Origin: CAVSUR01 sp052143655
GTDB taxonomy: Bacteria; Actinomycetota; Actinomycetes; Streptosporangiales; Streptosporangiaceae
Reading direction: 5' to 3'
NCBI GenBank assembly: GCA_052143655.1
Contig: JBKQSL010000145.1
Coordinates: 1 to 11,952 of the forward strand
DNA length: 11,952 bases
In this document: positions 1 through 5,865 of the stretch, in pieces
How positions within the stretch are numbered: position 1 is the stretch's first letter
Layout of the letters: each line of letters opens with the position of its first letter
The notes under the pieces: generated by a model
What the model was told of the DNA's origin: nothing
Seen by the model: only the letters and a program-made list of their open reading frames with translations
Databases searched by the model: none
Made by a program: the position numbers and the translations under genes

Positions 1-1
1 G

Positions 2-163
2 GAGTACAAGGTGATCGGCGGGTCATTCAGCCCCGAGAGCCTCGAACGGGCCATCAACAACCTGGCCGCCGAGGGATGGCGGGTGGTCAGTGCCTTCCAG
101 GCCGTCAGCTGGTGGAGATGGAGATGCCCGTGGACCATCGTCCTGGAGCGCACGAGAGCCTGA
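2..163 (+). CDS. DUF4177-like small protein, C-terminal part (5' end outside window)
   Basis: The frame is open from the window edge to TGA at 161-163, giving the last 53 residues. It opens with EYKVIGGSF, then LERAINNLAAEGWRVVSAF, and closes with WTIVLERTRA. This is the pattern of DUF4177 proteins: a YKV strand, an N..A.EGWE.VS helix-turn, and a final strand ending in a basic (L.R) tail. Members are short proteins of unknown function, usually 50-90 residues, so most of the domain is present here. The segment SWWRWRCPW is unusually rich in Trp. No neighbour gives a functional clue because the next 900 bp are gene debris. The family call is by pattern recognition; the start lies upstream of the window. 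Confidence 0.6.
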   Translation, partial: EYKVIGGSFSPESLERAINNLAAEGWRVVSAFQAVSWWRWRCPWTIVLERTRA

Positions 164-178
164 TGATCCCAGGCCATG

Positions 179-206
179 CAGGTTGCACTGCCATCACTGC
201 AGCCTG
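179..206 (+). terminator. Terminator-like hairpin after the DUF4177 gene
   Basis: CAGGTTGCA (179-187) pairs with TGCAGCCTG (198-206) over nine positions with one G-U pair, around a 10-nt loop. It starts 16 bases after the DUF4177 stop codon. There is no T-run behind it, which is common in actinomycete terminators, so the role is inferred from position and structure only. Confidence 0.4.
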
Positions 207-295
207 AGCGCCGATAAAAGTCGCCGTCATTAACGTACCATTAGTTCTGGTATCCCTGCCGGGGACGCCGTGCAGACCCTGATGGCTTATTTGAC

Positions 296-658
296 TCAGG
301 CGGCGGGGCTGAAGTCGAGCCGCTGGAGGTGAGCTGTCCGGGTCCGATCTAGGGGCTTGCCGATCCACCAGGCATCCAGCCGGAGCAAGTTGACCGCGGC
401 CGCCGCGGCCGCATGCTCCAGGCTGGTCTTGTCCAGGCCGATGCAGCGGGCGGTGCGGATACCGGTGATGTGGGTAGCCTGCCGCATAGTGCTCTCCACG
501 CCGGCGCGGATGTTGTACCGCTGTTTCCAGTGCTGGCTGGTCTGCCCGGCCTTGGCGGCTGCGACGGCCTCGTGGACCTCGCGCGGCGGTGTACCCGCCG
601 GAGCGGGCTGCGGCGGGCTGCCCGACAGGGGCGGGCCGAGCAGGGTGATGCCGCGGGA
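296..658 (-). pseudogene. Truncated IS1182-type (DDE) transposase, C-terminal remnant
   Basis: On the minus strand, ending with TGA at 296-298, the frame reads PREVHEAVAAAKAGQTS at about 585-535. It continues with KQRYNIRAGVESTM at about 526-485, then RTARCIGLDKTSLEHA and AVNLLRLDAWW. This is the C-terminal signature of IS1182-family DDE transposases (Y..RAGVE, RRxRYxGLxKTxLxH, AAxNLxRLxAW). The Glu of RAGVE (494-496) is the last catalytic acid; the two upstream Asp residues are absent. A short piece further upstream, RGITLLGPPL (about 655-626), resembles a motif that in full-length members lies well before PREEH, so an internal deletion is likely. No start codon belongs to it, and no terminal inverted repeat could be recognised. 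The element is dead, and its 5' end abuts the flippase fragment. Confidence 0.75.
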
Positions 659-839
659 CGGCGTGGCCGACGGCTCCGCGCTGATCACCCTGGCCCACAT
701 CGGCGGCCTCGCAGGCTCCGTGCAGGCATTCGGCAGCGGAGCCGGGATCACCGAGATCGGCGCCGTCTACCTCGGCGCCGCACTCATCGCCACCGCCTCT
801 CCCACCCCCGGCGGCCTCGGCGCCATCGAGGCCGCCCTG
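657..839 (+). pseudogene. Internal fragment of a flippase-like (UPF0104/LPG-synthase TM) membrane protein
   Basis: The frame reads ALITLAHIGGLAGSVQAFG, then ITEIGAVYLGAALIATASPT, then PGGLGAIEAAL. The YLGA...A..PTPGGLGA.EAAL block is the most conserved helix-loop of the lysylphosphatidylglycerol-synthase/glycosyltransferase 2-associated flippase-like family, a polytopic lipid-transport-type fold. About 60 residues remain from a family normally over 300 residues long. Nothing of the N-terminal helices is present: the match begins where the transposase remnant ends. The helices that normally follow PGGLG are replaced by DUF2254 sequence. It cannot make a functional flippase. It lies in the same frame as the next fragment. 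Confidence 0.65.
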
Positions 840-1037
840 GCTCAGCCCGGCTGGGACGACTACCTGGCCGTCGCCCTGGACGAGCTCATCAGCTTTGCCT
901 CCGGCTCGCTCGAAGTACGCAGCCGGATCGAGCGCCTGCTCGGGGACCTCGCCCGGCTCGCCCCGGCGGACCGCCAGGCAGCGATCCGGGTCCGCCGGGA
1001 CCGGCTGCGCAGCCCGGATGGCCACCCGGCGCGATGA
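840..1037 (+). pseudogene. C-terminal fragment of a DUF2254 membrane protein
   Basis: After the flippase motif the same frame continues as GWDDYLAVALDELISFASGS, then LEVRSRIERLLGDLARLAPADR, and ends at TGA 1035-1037. This matches the C-terminal cytoplasmic tail of DUF2254 proteins (W.DYL.LALDEIR.YG..S.QV.RR...LL.DL....P..R...). Full members have about 400 residues with N-terminal membrane helices; here only about 60 residues survive. Together with the preceding fragment it forms part of one uninterrupted frame (357-1037) that automatic annotation would call a 226-residue protein. Its first 100 residues are antisense to the transposase. Confidence 0.6.
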
Positions 1038-1152
1038 CACCCCGGGCGATCCGCAGCCATCAGCGTGCCGGACGCCTGCCCGCAGGAGGCGCGAGCCGCC
1101 CGCCGCGTACGCCAGCCCGGTGACCCGCTGCGGGACACGCAAAGCCCGCGTG

Positions 1153-1482
1153 TCAGCTGCGCCCGGACAGCAGCTGGGACAGGCTGCTCGGGCCGTGGCC
1201 GAGCAGCGCGGCAACGGCCGCCACCAGTGACACCAGTACGACGACGACCGTCACGAGCAGCAGCCGCCTGGGCTGCGCCCCCGGCACCGCCGGGCGAGAG
1301 ACCGTGCGGCCGAGCACCCAGATCAGCGGGACCACGGCCAGGACCAGCAGCCCGATGATCAGATCCCGGCGCACGATCAGCGCGCCGACGCCGACGAAGG
1401 TGAGAGCAGTCCGGATCCACGCCAGCCTGGTCCGCTCCCGTGCCAGCCCCCGGTCGGGTTCGAGGCCGCCCTGCTGAGTCAC
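1153..1482 (-). CDS. DUF202 family small membrane protein (second of tandem pair)
   Basis: 109 residues, GTG start at 1480-1482, seven bases after the stop of the preceding DUF202 gene. The cytoplasmic N-terminus carries the family signature RERTRLAWIRTALTFVGVG (about residues 15-33). A helix runs through it, a second spans about 40-58, and a third about 73-95. DUF202 proteins (E. coli YidH and YidG) are three-helix inner-membrane proteins of unknown function, normally 100-125 residues, so this is full length. The tight spacing implies one transcript and probably a heteromeric partnership, as with yidH-yidG. No strong Shine-Dalgarno is visible, consistent with coupling to the upstream gene. 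Confidence 0.75.
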   Translation of the reverse strand: MTQQGGLEPDRGLARERTRLAWIRTALTFVGVGALIVRRDLIIGLLVLAVVPLIWVLGRTVSRPAVPGAQPRRLLLVTVVVVLVSLVAAVAALLGHGPSSLSQLLSGRS

Positions 1483-1489
1483 CGGGCAA

Positions 1490-1879
1490 TCACCGGGTGG
1501 CCGACAGGATCAGGATGACGGCGGACGCAGCGGCCACGGCGGTGATGGTCACGGCCAGGATCCGCGGCAGCACTGACTGCGGCAGCGGCTCGGCGCGCCG
1601 CAGGGCGGCCTGATTGCGGCGCCATTCGAAGTAGGCCACCGCGGCTACCGTGGCGCCGAGCACGACTAGCGGCACGCCGAGCACATGCCGACCCCACGGC
1701 ACGCCGCGAAATGGCGGCAGCAGCTGGACGATGCCCAGCCCGGCCGCGACCAGCGCGAGCGCCGTCCGGTTCCAGGCCAGGAACGTGCGCTCGTTGGCGA
1801 GCGTGAACCGGGCGTCCGGCTCCCGCCCGGCGGCCGGTGCCGCCGAGCCGGGACCCTCCGCATCGCTGTGACCGCTCGT
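1490..1879 (-). CDS. DUF202 family small membrane protein (first of tandem pair), start codon unclear
   Basis: The frame ending at TGA 1490-1492 encodes PDARFTLANERTFLAWNRT followed by ALALVAAGLGIVQLLPPF, a textbook DUF202 start (ANERTFLAW.RT). Two further hydrophobic helices follow (VLGVPLVVLGATVAAVAYF, and LAVTITAVAAASAVILIL) around a YFEWRRNQAALRR loop. The core lies upstream of the first usable start (GTG at 1700-1702). Between that core and the in-frame stop at 1910-1912 there is no ATG, GTG, TTG or CTG. A good ribosome-binding sequence, GGGGGAGGA (1891-1883), precedes an ACG codon at 1877-1879, which I used as a provisional start (129 residues). The gene may use a rare start, carry a start-codon mutation, or contain an assembly error. 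An out-of-frame ATG sits at 1861-1863. Confidence 0.65.
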   Translation of the reverse strand, partial: TSGHSDAEGPGSAAPAAGREPDARFTLANERTFLAWNRTALALVAAGLGIVQLLPPFRGVPWGRHVLGVPLVVLGATVAAVAYFEWRRNQAALRRAEPLPQSVLPRILAVTITAVAAASAVILILSATR

Positions 1880-2012
1880 CGTTCCTCCCCCGCGCCGATG
1901 GGCTCGGTTTCATCGTGGCATGAAGGACCGCCCAGCAGAGCCGGCTCAGGTCATCGAGCTGGCCTGGGACGGTATGTCACACAGTTGCTCTCCCGGGCGA
2001 GTGCCGGGCTGC

Positions 2013-2705
2013 TCAGCCGAGTGCGGCGCGGGCCGCCAGGCAGCGGCGCGCGGCGCGCCTGGCCAAGGTCAGCCGGGTCAGGCTGGCGATCGCGGCTGCC
2101 GCGACCGGCACGGGGGCGAGGGTGGCGGGCGCGGTGGCCAGCTGGCCGGCCAGCAAGGCAAAGACGGCCAGGTCGGCCGCGGCCGCGCCGAACCCGGCCG
2201 TGGCCGCAGTGGCGGCGGCGATGCGCGGGCGGTCAGGAAGCCAGCGGGTCAGCCGCCCGGTAGCGGCCACCGTGGCCAGCCCGCTCCAGGCAGTGACGAG
2301 GACGGCGCCTGCGGCCAGCAGGAAGACCGCGGCCGACAGCGGGGGCGGCCAGGGCCACTGCCAGGGCAGGGCGTACCGGCTCGCGACATGGCTGGCCAGG
2401 GCCGCGGTTATCCACAGCAGGCCGATGAGCGGCCCGGTGGCAACAAGCATGAGGGCCACCCGGCGGGCCTGCCTGGCCGTCAGCTCGGGGCGGAACGCAT
2501 CAGCCACCAGGCGGGGGGCGCCGAACTCGGTGATGGCCGCTTCAGCGGCCGCGGCTGCGGGCAGGCCAGCACGGCGGTGCGCTTCGGCGGCATCGAGGAG
2601 CCCGCCGCGCAGCTCGGCGACGATATCCCTGCGGGCACGCGGCGGGCCGGCCAGGCTGGCGGCGACCTGGACGAGGTATGCGTCCACCGGCTCGGCTCGG
2701 CTCAT
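2013..2705 (-). CDS. PadR-coupled membrane protein with N-terminal HAAS/permease-prefix-like domain
   Basis: 230 residues. The ATG overlaps the PadR stop in an ATGA arrangement (2702-2705), so translation is coupled. Residues 1-75 form a soluble helical domain: VDAYLVQVAASLAG, then RARRDIVAELRGGLLDAAEAH, then AEAAITEFGAPRLVADAF. This resembles the HAAS/DUF1700/permease-prefix domain found in proteins encoded beside PadR regulators. Membrane helices follow at about 83-105, 121-147 and 161-191, with a shorter hydrophobic stretch at 194-210. The protein ends in a basic Arg-rich tail. The function of such proteins is unknown; the pairing suggests a membrane component acting with, or controlled by, the regulator. 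An alternative upstream reading in this frame to 3050 overlaps the whole PadR gene and is a shadow. Confidence 0.75.
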   Translation of the reverse strand: MSRAEPVDAYLVQVAASLAGPPRARRDIVAELRGGLLDAAEAHRRAGLPAAAAAEAAITEFGAPRLVADAFRPELTARQARRVALMLVATGPLIGLLWITAALASHVASRYALPWQWPWPPPLSAAVFLLAAGAVLVTAWSGLATVAATGRLTRWLPDRPRIAAATAATAGFGAAAADLAVFALLAGQLATAPATLAPVPVAAAAIASLTRLTLARRAARRCLAARAALG

Positions 2706-3040
2706 GACGTGACCGGCCGGGACGCGGGATCCAGCAGCGCGGTCACGGCAGCGGAGAACTGCCGCCAGGTCCCCCGCTCGGCAGCCAGCATGCTCCGGCC
2801 GGCCGGGGTGAGCTGATAGACGCGGCGGCGCCGCCCGCCCACCTCCGACCAGGTGCCCTGGACCAGGCCGGCTCGCTCCAGCCGACGCAGCGCCGGGTAG
2901 ATGGTGCCGGTCGGCAGGTCGAACTGCCCGCCGCTGCCGGCCCGCAGCGCCTCCATGACCGCATAGCCGTGGCGCGGGCCGTCCTCCAGCACCGCGAGCA
3001 GCATGCCGTCGAGGTGGCCCTTGAGTGTTTCCGCCCTCAT
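2702..3040 (-). CDS. PadR-family transcriptional regulator
   Basis: 112 residues. The winged-helix fold is clear: LKGHLDGMLLAVLEDGPRHG then YAVMEAL (helices 1-2), FDLPTGTIYPALRRLERAGLV (recognition helix, GTIYPALRRLE being the family hallmark), then the wing WSEVGGRRRRVYQLTPAGR and a C-terminal dimerisation helix. It belongs to the short subfamily 2 type (about 110 residues, only one C-terminal helix). PadR proteins are repressors that usually regulate their own promoter and bind near-palindromic DNA. A matching operator lies directly upstream, extending into the start codon. No Shine-Dalgarno sits at a normal distance from the ATG at 3038-3040. The predicted transcript would have a leader of about 15 bases. 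Its ATGA overlap with the next gene makes a two-gene operon. Confidence 0.88.
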   Translation of the reverse strand: MRAETLKGHLDGMLLAVLEDGPRHGYAVMEALRAGSGGQFDLPTGTIYPALRRLERAGLVQGTWSEVGGRRRRVYQLTPAGRSMLAAERGTWRQFSAAVTALLDPASRPVTS

Positions 3041-3055
3041 AGGTAGCCATGCTAC
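3036..3055. promoter_or_regulatory. Candidate PadR operator, proximal site
   Basis: CTCATAGGTAGCCATGCTAC matches CTCATAGATAGTCTTGCTAC at 3062-3081 in 17 of 20 positions, 26 bp apart. It contains the short inverted repeat GTAGC-CAT-GCTAC (3043-3055). It covers the padR start codon and the leader, a position where a bound repressor would block transcription. The role is inferred from position and symmetry. Confidence 0.5.
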
Positions 3056-3061
3056 TCTCTC

Positions 3062-3090
3062 CTCATAGATAGTCTTGCTACATGTAGCAA
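3062..3090 (-). promoter_or_regulatory. Probable padR promoter
   Basis: On the minus strand TTGCTA (3090-3085, -35) and TATGAG (3067-3062, -10) are separated by exactly 17 bp; each has 4 of 6 consensus bases. Transcription would begin near 3055, leaving about 15 bases before the padR ATG. The 18-bp palindrome covers the -35 element. Confidence 0.45.
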
Positions 3091-3091
3091 G
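3074..3091. promoter_or_regulatory. Candidate PadR operator: perfect 18-bp palindrome
   Basis: CTTGCTACATGTAGCAAG is identical to its reverse complement. It sits between the divergent padR and methyltransferase genes and includes the central ACATGT core often seen in PadR binding sites. It overlaps the proposed padR -35 box and lies 29 bp before the methyltransferase start, so one site could control both directions. Confidence 0.6.
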
Positions 3092-3119
3092 GCATTAACA
3101 GAAGAAACGGTGAGCGCCG

Positions 3120-3647
3120 ATGCCCAGGACGATGAGCCTGATCGCTCGCAATCTCCTGTTCACCGTCGTCGTGCCGGGGCTGGGGGGGGCCTGGGTTCCC
3201 TAATGGATCCTGACGCGTCATGGGGGTACCGCCGCCCCGGCCGCATGGGAAGCGGTCGCGGTCATCGCCGCCGGGGCAGCCCTGTATGCGTGGTGCTCCT
3301 GGAACTTTGCGGTGGTCGGGGACGGCACTCCCGGTCCGTGGGACGCGCCGTCAAAGGTGGTCGCGGCCGGGCCTTACCGCTGGGTGCGCAACCCGATCTA
3401 CCTCGCCGCGCTCCTGGTCGTCCTGGGCGAGGCGTGGCTGTTCCTGTCACCGGCGCTGCTGGCCTACGCGGGCATCATGGCGGTGTGCTTCCACCTGTTC
3501 GTCACCGGCTACGAGGAACGAACGCTGCGCCGCCGCTTCGGCCGCACTTACCTGGAGTACCAGCGCACGGTCCCGCGCTGGATCCCCCGCCCGCCGCGCC
3601 GCGCCGCGGCTGACGAAGACCTGCGCAGCGGGCGGCCCGCCACCTGA
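3120..3647 (+). pseudogene. Isoprenylcysteine carboxyl-methyltransferase-like membrane protein, interrupted by in-frame TAA
   Basis: Starting at ATG 3120 (GGTGAG six to eleven bases upstream), the frame reads MSLIARNLLFTVVVPG and LGGAWVP, then meets TAA at 3201-3203 (codon 28). It continues in the same frame as WILTRHGGTAAPAAWEAVAV and onward to TGA 3645-3647. Read through, it would be 175 positions with several membrane helices. The ICMT/PEMT-type motifs are intact: GPYRWVRNPIYLAALL (positions 84-99), the EE pair at 132-133, and FGRTYLEYQRTVPRWIP. These families are membrane-embedded SAM-dependent methyltransferases; the bacterial substrate is usually unknown. The first in-frame restart is GTG 3312, which would lose the first helices. 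Everything outside the TAA looks under selection, so the lesion is recent, an error, or read through. The gene is divergent from padR across the palindromes. Confidence 0.7.
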
Positions 3648-3668
3648 CCTAGGGCTGTCACCCAGTTA

Positions 3669-3682
3669 GCCCCGGCCGGGGC
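3669..3682. terminator. GC palindrome between convergent genes
   Basis: GCCCCGGCCGGGGC is a perfect 14-bp palindrome, 21 bp after the methyltransferase stop and 64 bp past the end of the convergent membrane-protein gene. It could fold as a tight hairpin in either transcript. There is no T-run, and palindromes of G and C are frequent at this base composition, so the call is weak. Confidence 0.2.
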
Positions 3683-3746
3683 GGCGGGCGGCACGATCCC
3701 GAGCCGGGCAGCGGCTTCCTCGCCACTGCTGCCAGGCCGGTCGGGC

Positions 3747-4307
3747 TCAGCTTCCGCCTGCGCCCAGGGCGGCGAGCAGGACCAGGATCAGGGCTGAGAG
3801 GCCGAGCAGGCCATGAGCCGCCACGACCACGACAGGAAAGCTGCCTTCCGTCGGGGCGGCATGCCTGGGCACCAGGGTGATCTCGCCGGGCGACGGCACC
3901 GCGAGGGCGCGGGAGGACGGGAACGGGGCCGGCGGCACCGAGGAGACGCGGGCGGACTGGAGCCGGGCCGATGGCGCCAGGGCCGGCGGGGCGGTGGCAG
4001 GCACGGCCCGGCCCGGCTCCCGGTACACCGGGATCCACCGCAGGAACATCGTGGCACCGAGCGTCGCGATGACCACGAGCAGGCCGAACGCTGTCCAGGC
4101 CAGGGCCGGGCGGTCAGTTATCAGGTATGCCACCCAGACAACCAGGCCGCTGAAGGCCAGGGCGAAGTGGCCGAATAACACCGGTGCCGGCAGCCGGCTG
4201 GCCGTGGTTCCCGTGCTGGCAGAGTCGTTCTCGATCAGCCACACGGCGAGCATGTACAGGCCAGCCAGCACGGCGGCGAACCAGATGATCAGGGCGGCAA
4301 TAGTCAC
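3747..4307 (-). CDS. Four-helix membrane protein of unknown function
   Basis: 186 residues from the GTG at 4305-4307, chosen because GGGGAG lies just upstream and the first helix then begins at residue 2-3; a TTG at 4356-4358 would add 17 residues. Predicted helices are at 3-24, 41-62, 68-90 and 157-181. Between the third and fourth is a long Pro/Ala/Ser-rich linker (about 98-155). Helix 2 (LPAPVLFGHFALAFSGLVVW, His47) and helix 4 (SFPVVVVAAHGLLGLSALIL, His165) look alike, each a Pro-Val start with one His, suggesting internal repetition. I do not recognise a named family with confidence. The paired intramembrane His residues and the flavocytochrome locus nearby would allow heme binding, but that is inference. 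Confidence 0.6.
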   Translation of the reverse strand: MTIAALIIWFAAVLAGLYMLAVWLIENDSASTGTTASRLPAPVLFGHFALAFSGLVVWVAYLITDRPALAWTAFGLLVVIATLGATMFLRWIPVYREPGRAVPATAPPALAPSARLQSARVSSVPPAPFPSSRALAVPSPGEITLVPRHAAPTEGSFPVVVVAAHGLLGLSALILVLLAALGAGGS

Positions 4308-4411
4308 GTGCTCCCCATCTCGGCCGGGCGGGCACGCCAGCGGGCTGGCCGGCGACAAGCGGCCGCGGCCCGTGGCATGACCGGAACTATGCCCTTGTCA
4401 CGGCCGGCCCG

Positions 4412-4436
4412 ACCCGCCCGGTTCAGCCGGCCGGGT
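4412..4436 (-). terminator. Hairpin downstream of the radical SAM gene
   Basis: ACCCG-C-CCGG (4412-4421), loop TTCAG, then CCGG-C-CGGGT (4427-4436): nine base pairs with one symmetrical C/C mismatch. It lies 35 bases past the stop of the minus-strand radical SAM gene. There is no T-run. It is a likely terminator by position. Confidence 0.4.
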
Positions 4437-4471
4437 GGAAGCCGGAGTCGGCTATGCGCAGAGAGGGCAGA

Positions 4472-5605
4472 CTAGGCGCTGAGCAGGCAGGCCGGGTCGG
4501 AGCCGAGCGGGTCGCCGCTGGCGGCGAAGGCGCGGGCCCGCGAGCCCCCGCACAGGTCGCCGTACTCGCAGTCGCCGCACGGCCCGGAGAACCGGGCGGC
4601 GCGGATCGCCCGCAGCAGCGGGTCATCACGGTAGATCTCACTCAGCGGGCGGTGCCGGATGCTGCCCAGGCTGACCGGCAGGAAGCCGGCCGGGTACACC
4701 TCGCCATCGTGGGCGATGAACACGATGCCCTTGCCGTCCCGGGTCGGGGCGACGTTCGCCCGCGGCCGGCCGGCCGGCGGCCCCAGCAGCCCGGCCAGCC
4801 GCCCAGACAGCTGGCGGTACAGGTCCGTGTCCGGTGGCGGGCCGCCGGACCGGCGGGCGGTGACGATGCGCCGGAAGAACGGCGCCTCCACCGTCCGCAC
4901 GGTGAACCCGAGCCGGGAGGTGTCGTAGAGGAAATGGCAGACGTCCTCGTGCTCGGCTGGCGAGGCCGCGTCAGCGGACACGCCCCGGCCGACATGCACG
5001 AGGAAGAAGACCTCCCAGATATGCACGCCCGCCGAGGCCAGCAGGGCGGCGATGTCCGGCAGCTCGGTGATGTTCCCGGCCATGACGGTGGTGTTGACCT
5101 GGACGGTCACTCCTGCGGCGGTCAGCGCGCGGATCGCCTGCACGGTCTGGCCGAAATGCCCGGGGATGCCGCGCACGCCGTCGTGCGTCCCGGCCGCGGC
5201 CCCATCCAGGCTCACCGAGACCACCCGCGCCCCGCACCCGGCGATGCGGTCGATCATGGCGGGCGTCAGCCGCGGCGTGACCGACGGGGACAGGCACACC
5301 GGCACGCCCAGCGACCCGGCGTGCTCGACTAGCTCGAACAGGTCCGGCCGCAGCAGGCAGTCCCCGCCGGTGAGCACCAGGATCGGGTACGGCCGCCCGA
5401 ACCCGGCGACCTGCTCGATGAGGTCATGTCCCTCTGCCTCGGTCAGCTCGCCCGGCGCCCGCTGCGTGGTCGCGCTGGCCCGGCAGTGCCGGCAGGCCAG
5501 CAGGCACGCCCGGGTCGTCTCCCAGAACACGAGCATGGGCCGCTGGCCGTAATCGACTGACGGCGGCCGGCGCACGGCGGTAACGGGCTCAGCCTGCTGG
5601 GTCAT
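4472..5605 (-). CDS. Radical SAM/SPASM domain protein (TIGR04053-like)
   Basis: 377 residues. The start at ATG 5603-5605 follows TGAGG with five bases between, and it places the conserved RPMLVFWETTRACLLACRHC near the N-terminus. C34, C38 and C41 form the CxxxCxxC site for the SAM-cleaving 4Fe-4S cluster. LTGGDCLLRPDLF (79-90) is the SAM-contact loop, with Cys83 where this family usually has Pro. VSLDGAAAGTHDGVRG and VQVNTTVMAGN are further barrel motifs. The C-terminal SPASM-type region has CGDC, then CGGSRARAFAASGDPLGSDPAC (C343, C346, C352, C373), expected to hold an auxiliary cluster. The layout resembles the TIGR04053 group of unknown substrate, near the AhbC/NirJ-like tetrapyrrole enzymes. 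No peptide substrate gene is visible nearby. It is divergent from the flavocytochrome operon, sharing a 260-bp intergenic region. Confidence 0.85.
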   Translation of the reverse strand: MTQQAEPVTAVRRPPSVDYGQRPMLVFWETTRACLLACRHCRASATTQRAPGELTEAEGHDLIEQVAGFGRPYPILVLTGGDCLLRPDLFELVEHAGSLGVPVCLSPSVTPRLTPAMIDRIAGCGARVVSVSLDGAAAGTHDGVRGIPGHFGQTVQAIRALTAAGVTVQVNTTVMAGNITELPDIAALLASAGVHIWEVFFLVHVGRGVSADAASPAEHEDVCHFLYDTSRLGFTVRTVEAPFFRRIVTARRSGGPPPDTDLYRQLSGRLAGLLGPPAGRPRANVAPTRDGKGIVFIAHDGEVYPAGFLPVSLGSIRHRPLSEIYRDDPLLRAIRAARFSGPCGDCEYGDLCGGSRARAFAASGDPLGSDPACLLSA

Positions 5606-5739
5606 CAGCGCCTCACTCACGCGGGTTACGGGGCAGCGATGCCAGCATGCCCGGCCGGGCCCGCCCCCGCGCAGGGCCGTTAGTACCCAGTCCCGGTGGC
5701 CAAAGGGCCGCACGGCGGTAGCCGGCCGACCGGGCCATC

Positions 5740-5769
5740 TTCATATTGCGGTAAGGTTGCGCAGGTCAG
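5740..5769 (-). promoter_or_regulatory. Possible promoter of the radical SAM gene
   Basis: On the minus strand CTGACC (5769-5764) and TATGAA (5745-5740) are separated by 18 bp. Transcription would start near 5733 and leave a GC-rich leader of about 130 bases. I examined the leader for known riboswitch core motifs and recognised none. Confidence 0.3.
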
Positions 5770-5804
5770 CGCGGTTTCGCTGCCGGACCGCCGGTCAGCT
5801 GATT

Positions 5805-5818
5805 CTGAGCTGGCTCAG
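5805..5818. promoter_or_regulatory. Inverted repeat upstream of the flavocytochrome operon
   Basis: CTGAGC-TG-GCTCAG is a perfect 6-bp inverted repeat with a 2-bp centre, about 48 bp before the preferred start of the oxidoreductase gene. It could be an operator controlling the operon; the regulator is unknown. It is short enough to occur by chance. Confidence 0.3.
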
Positions 5819-5865
5819 AGGTTCCGCCGATCCCGCGGCCAGCTTGCACTGGCACGGTGTGGCTC

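Noticed and set aside
357..656. N-terminal 100 residues of the open frame 357-1037
   Set aside because: This part is antisense to the recognisable transposase remnant and shows no protein features of its own. Only the stretch after about 657 resembles known families.
2013..3050. Long minus-strand frame starting at ATG 3048-3050
   Set aside because: Its first 115 residues run out of frame over the whole PadR gene. The ATGA overlap at 2702-2705 gives the natural start of the membrane protein.
3182..3189. Phase-variable 8-G tract in the methyltransferase gene
   Set aside because: The frame is already continuous across the tract. Adding or removing a G leads into frames without family features, so slippage would not restore the gene.
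5606..5733. Riboswitch in the leader of the radical SAM gene
   Set aside because: The leader is GC-rich and foldable, but I found no core motif of the cobalamin, FMN, SAM or molybdenum-cofactor classes.
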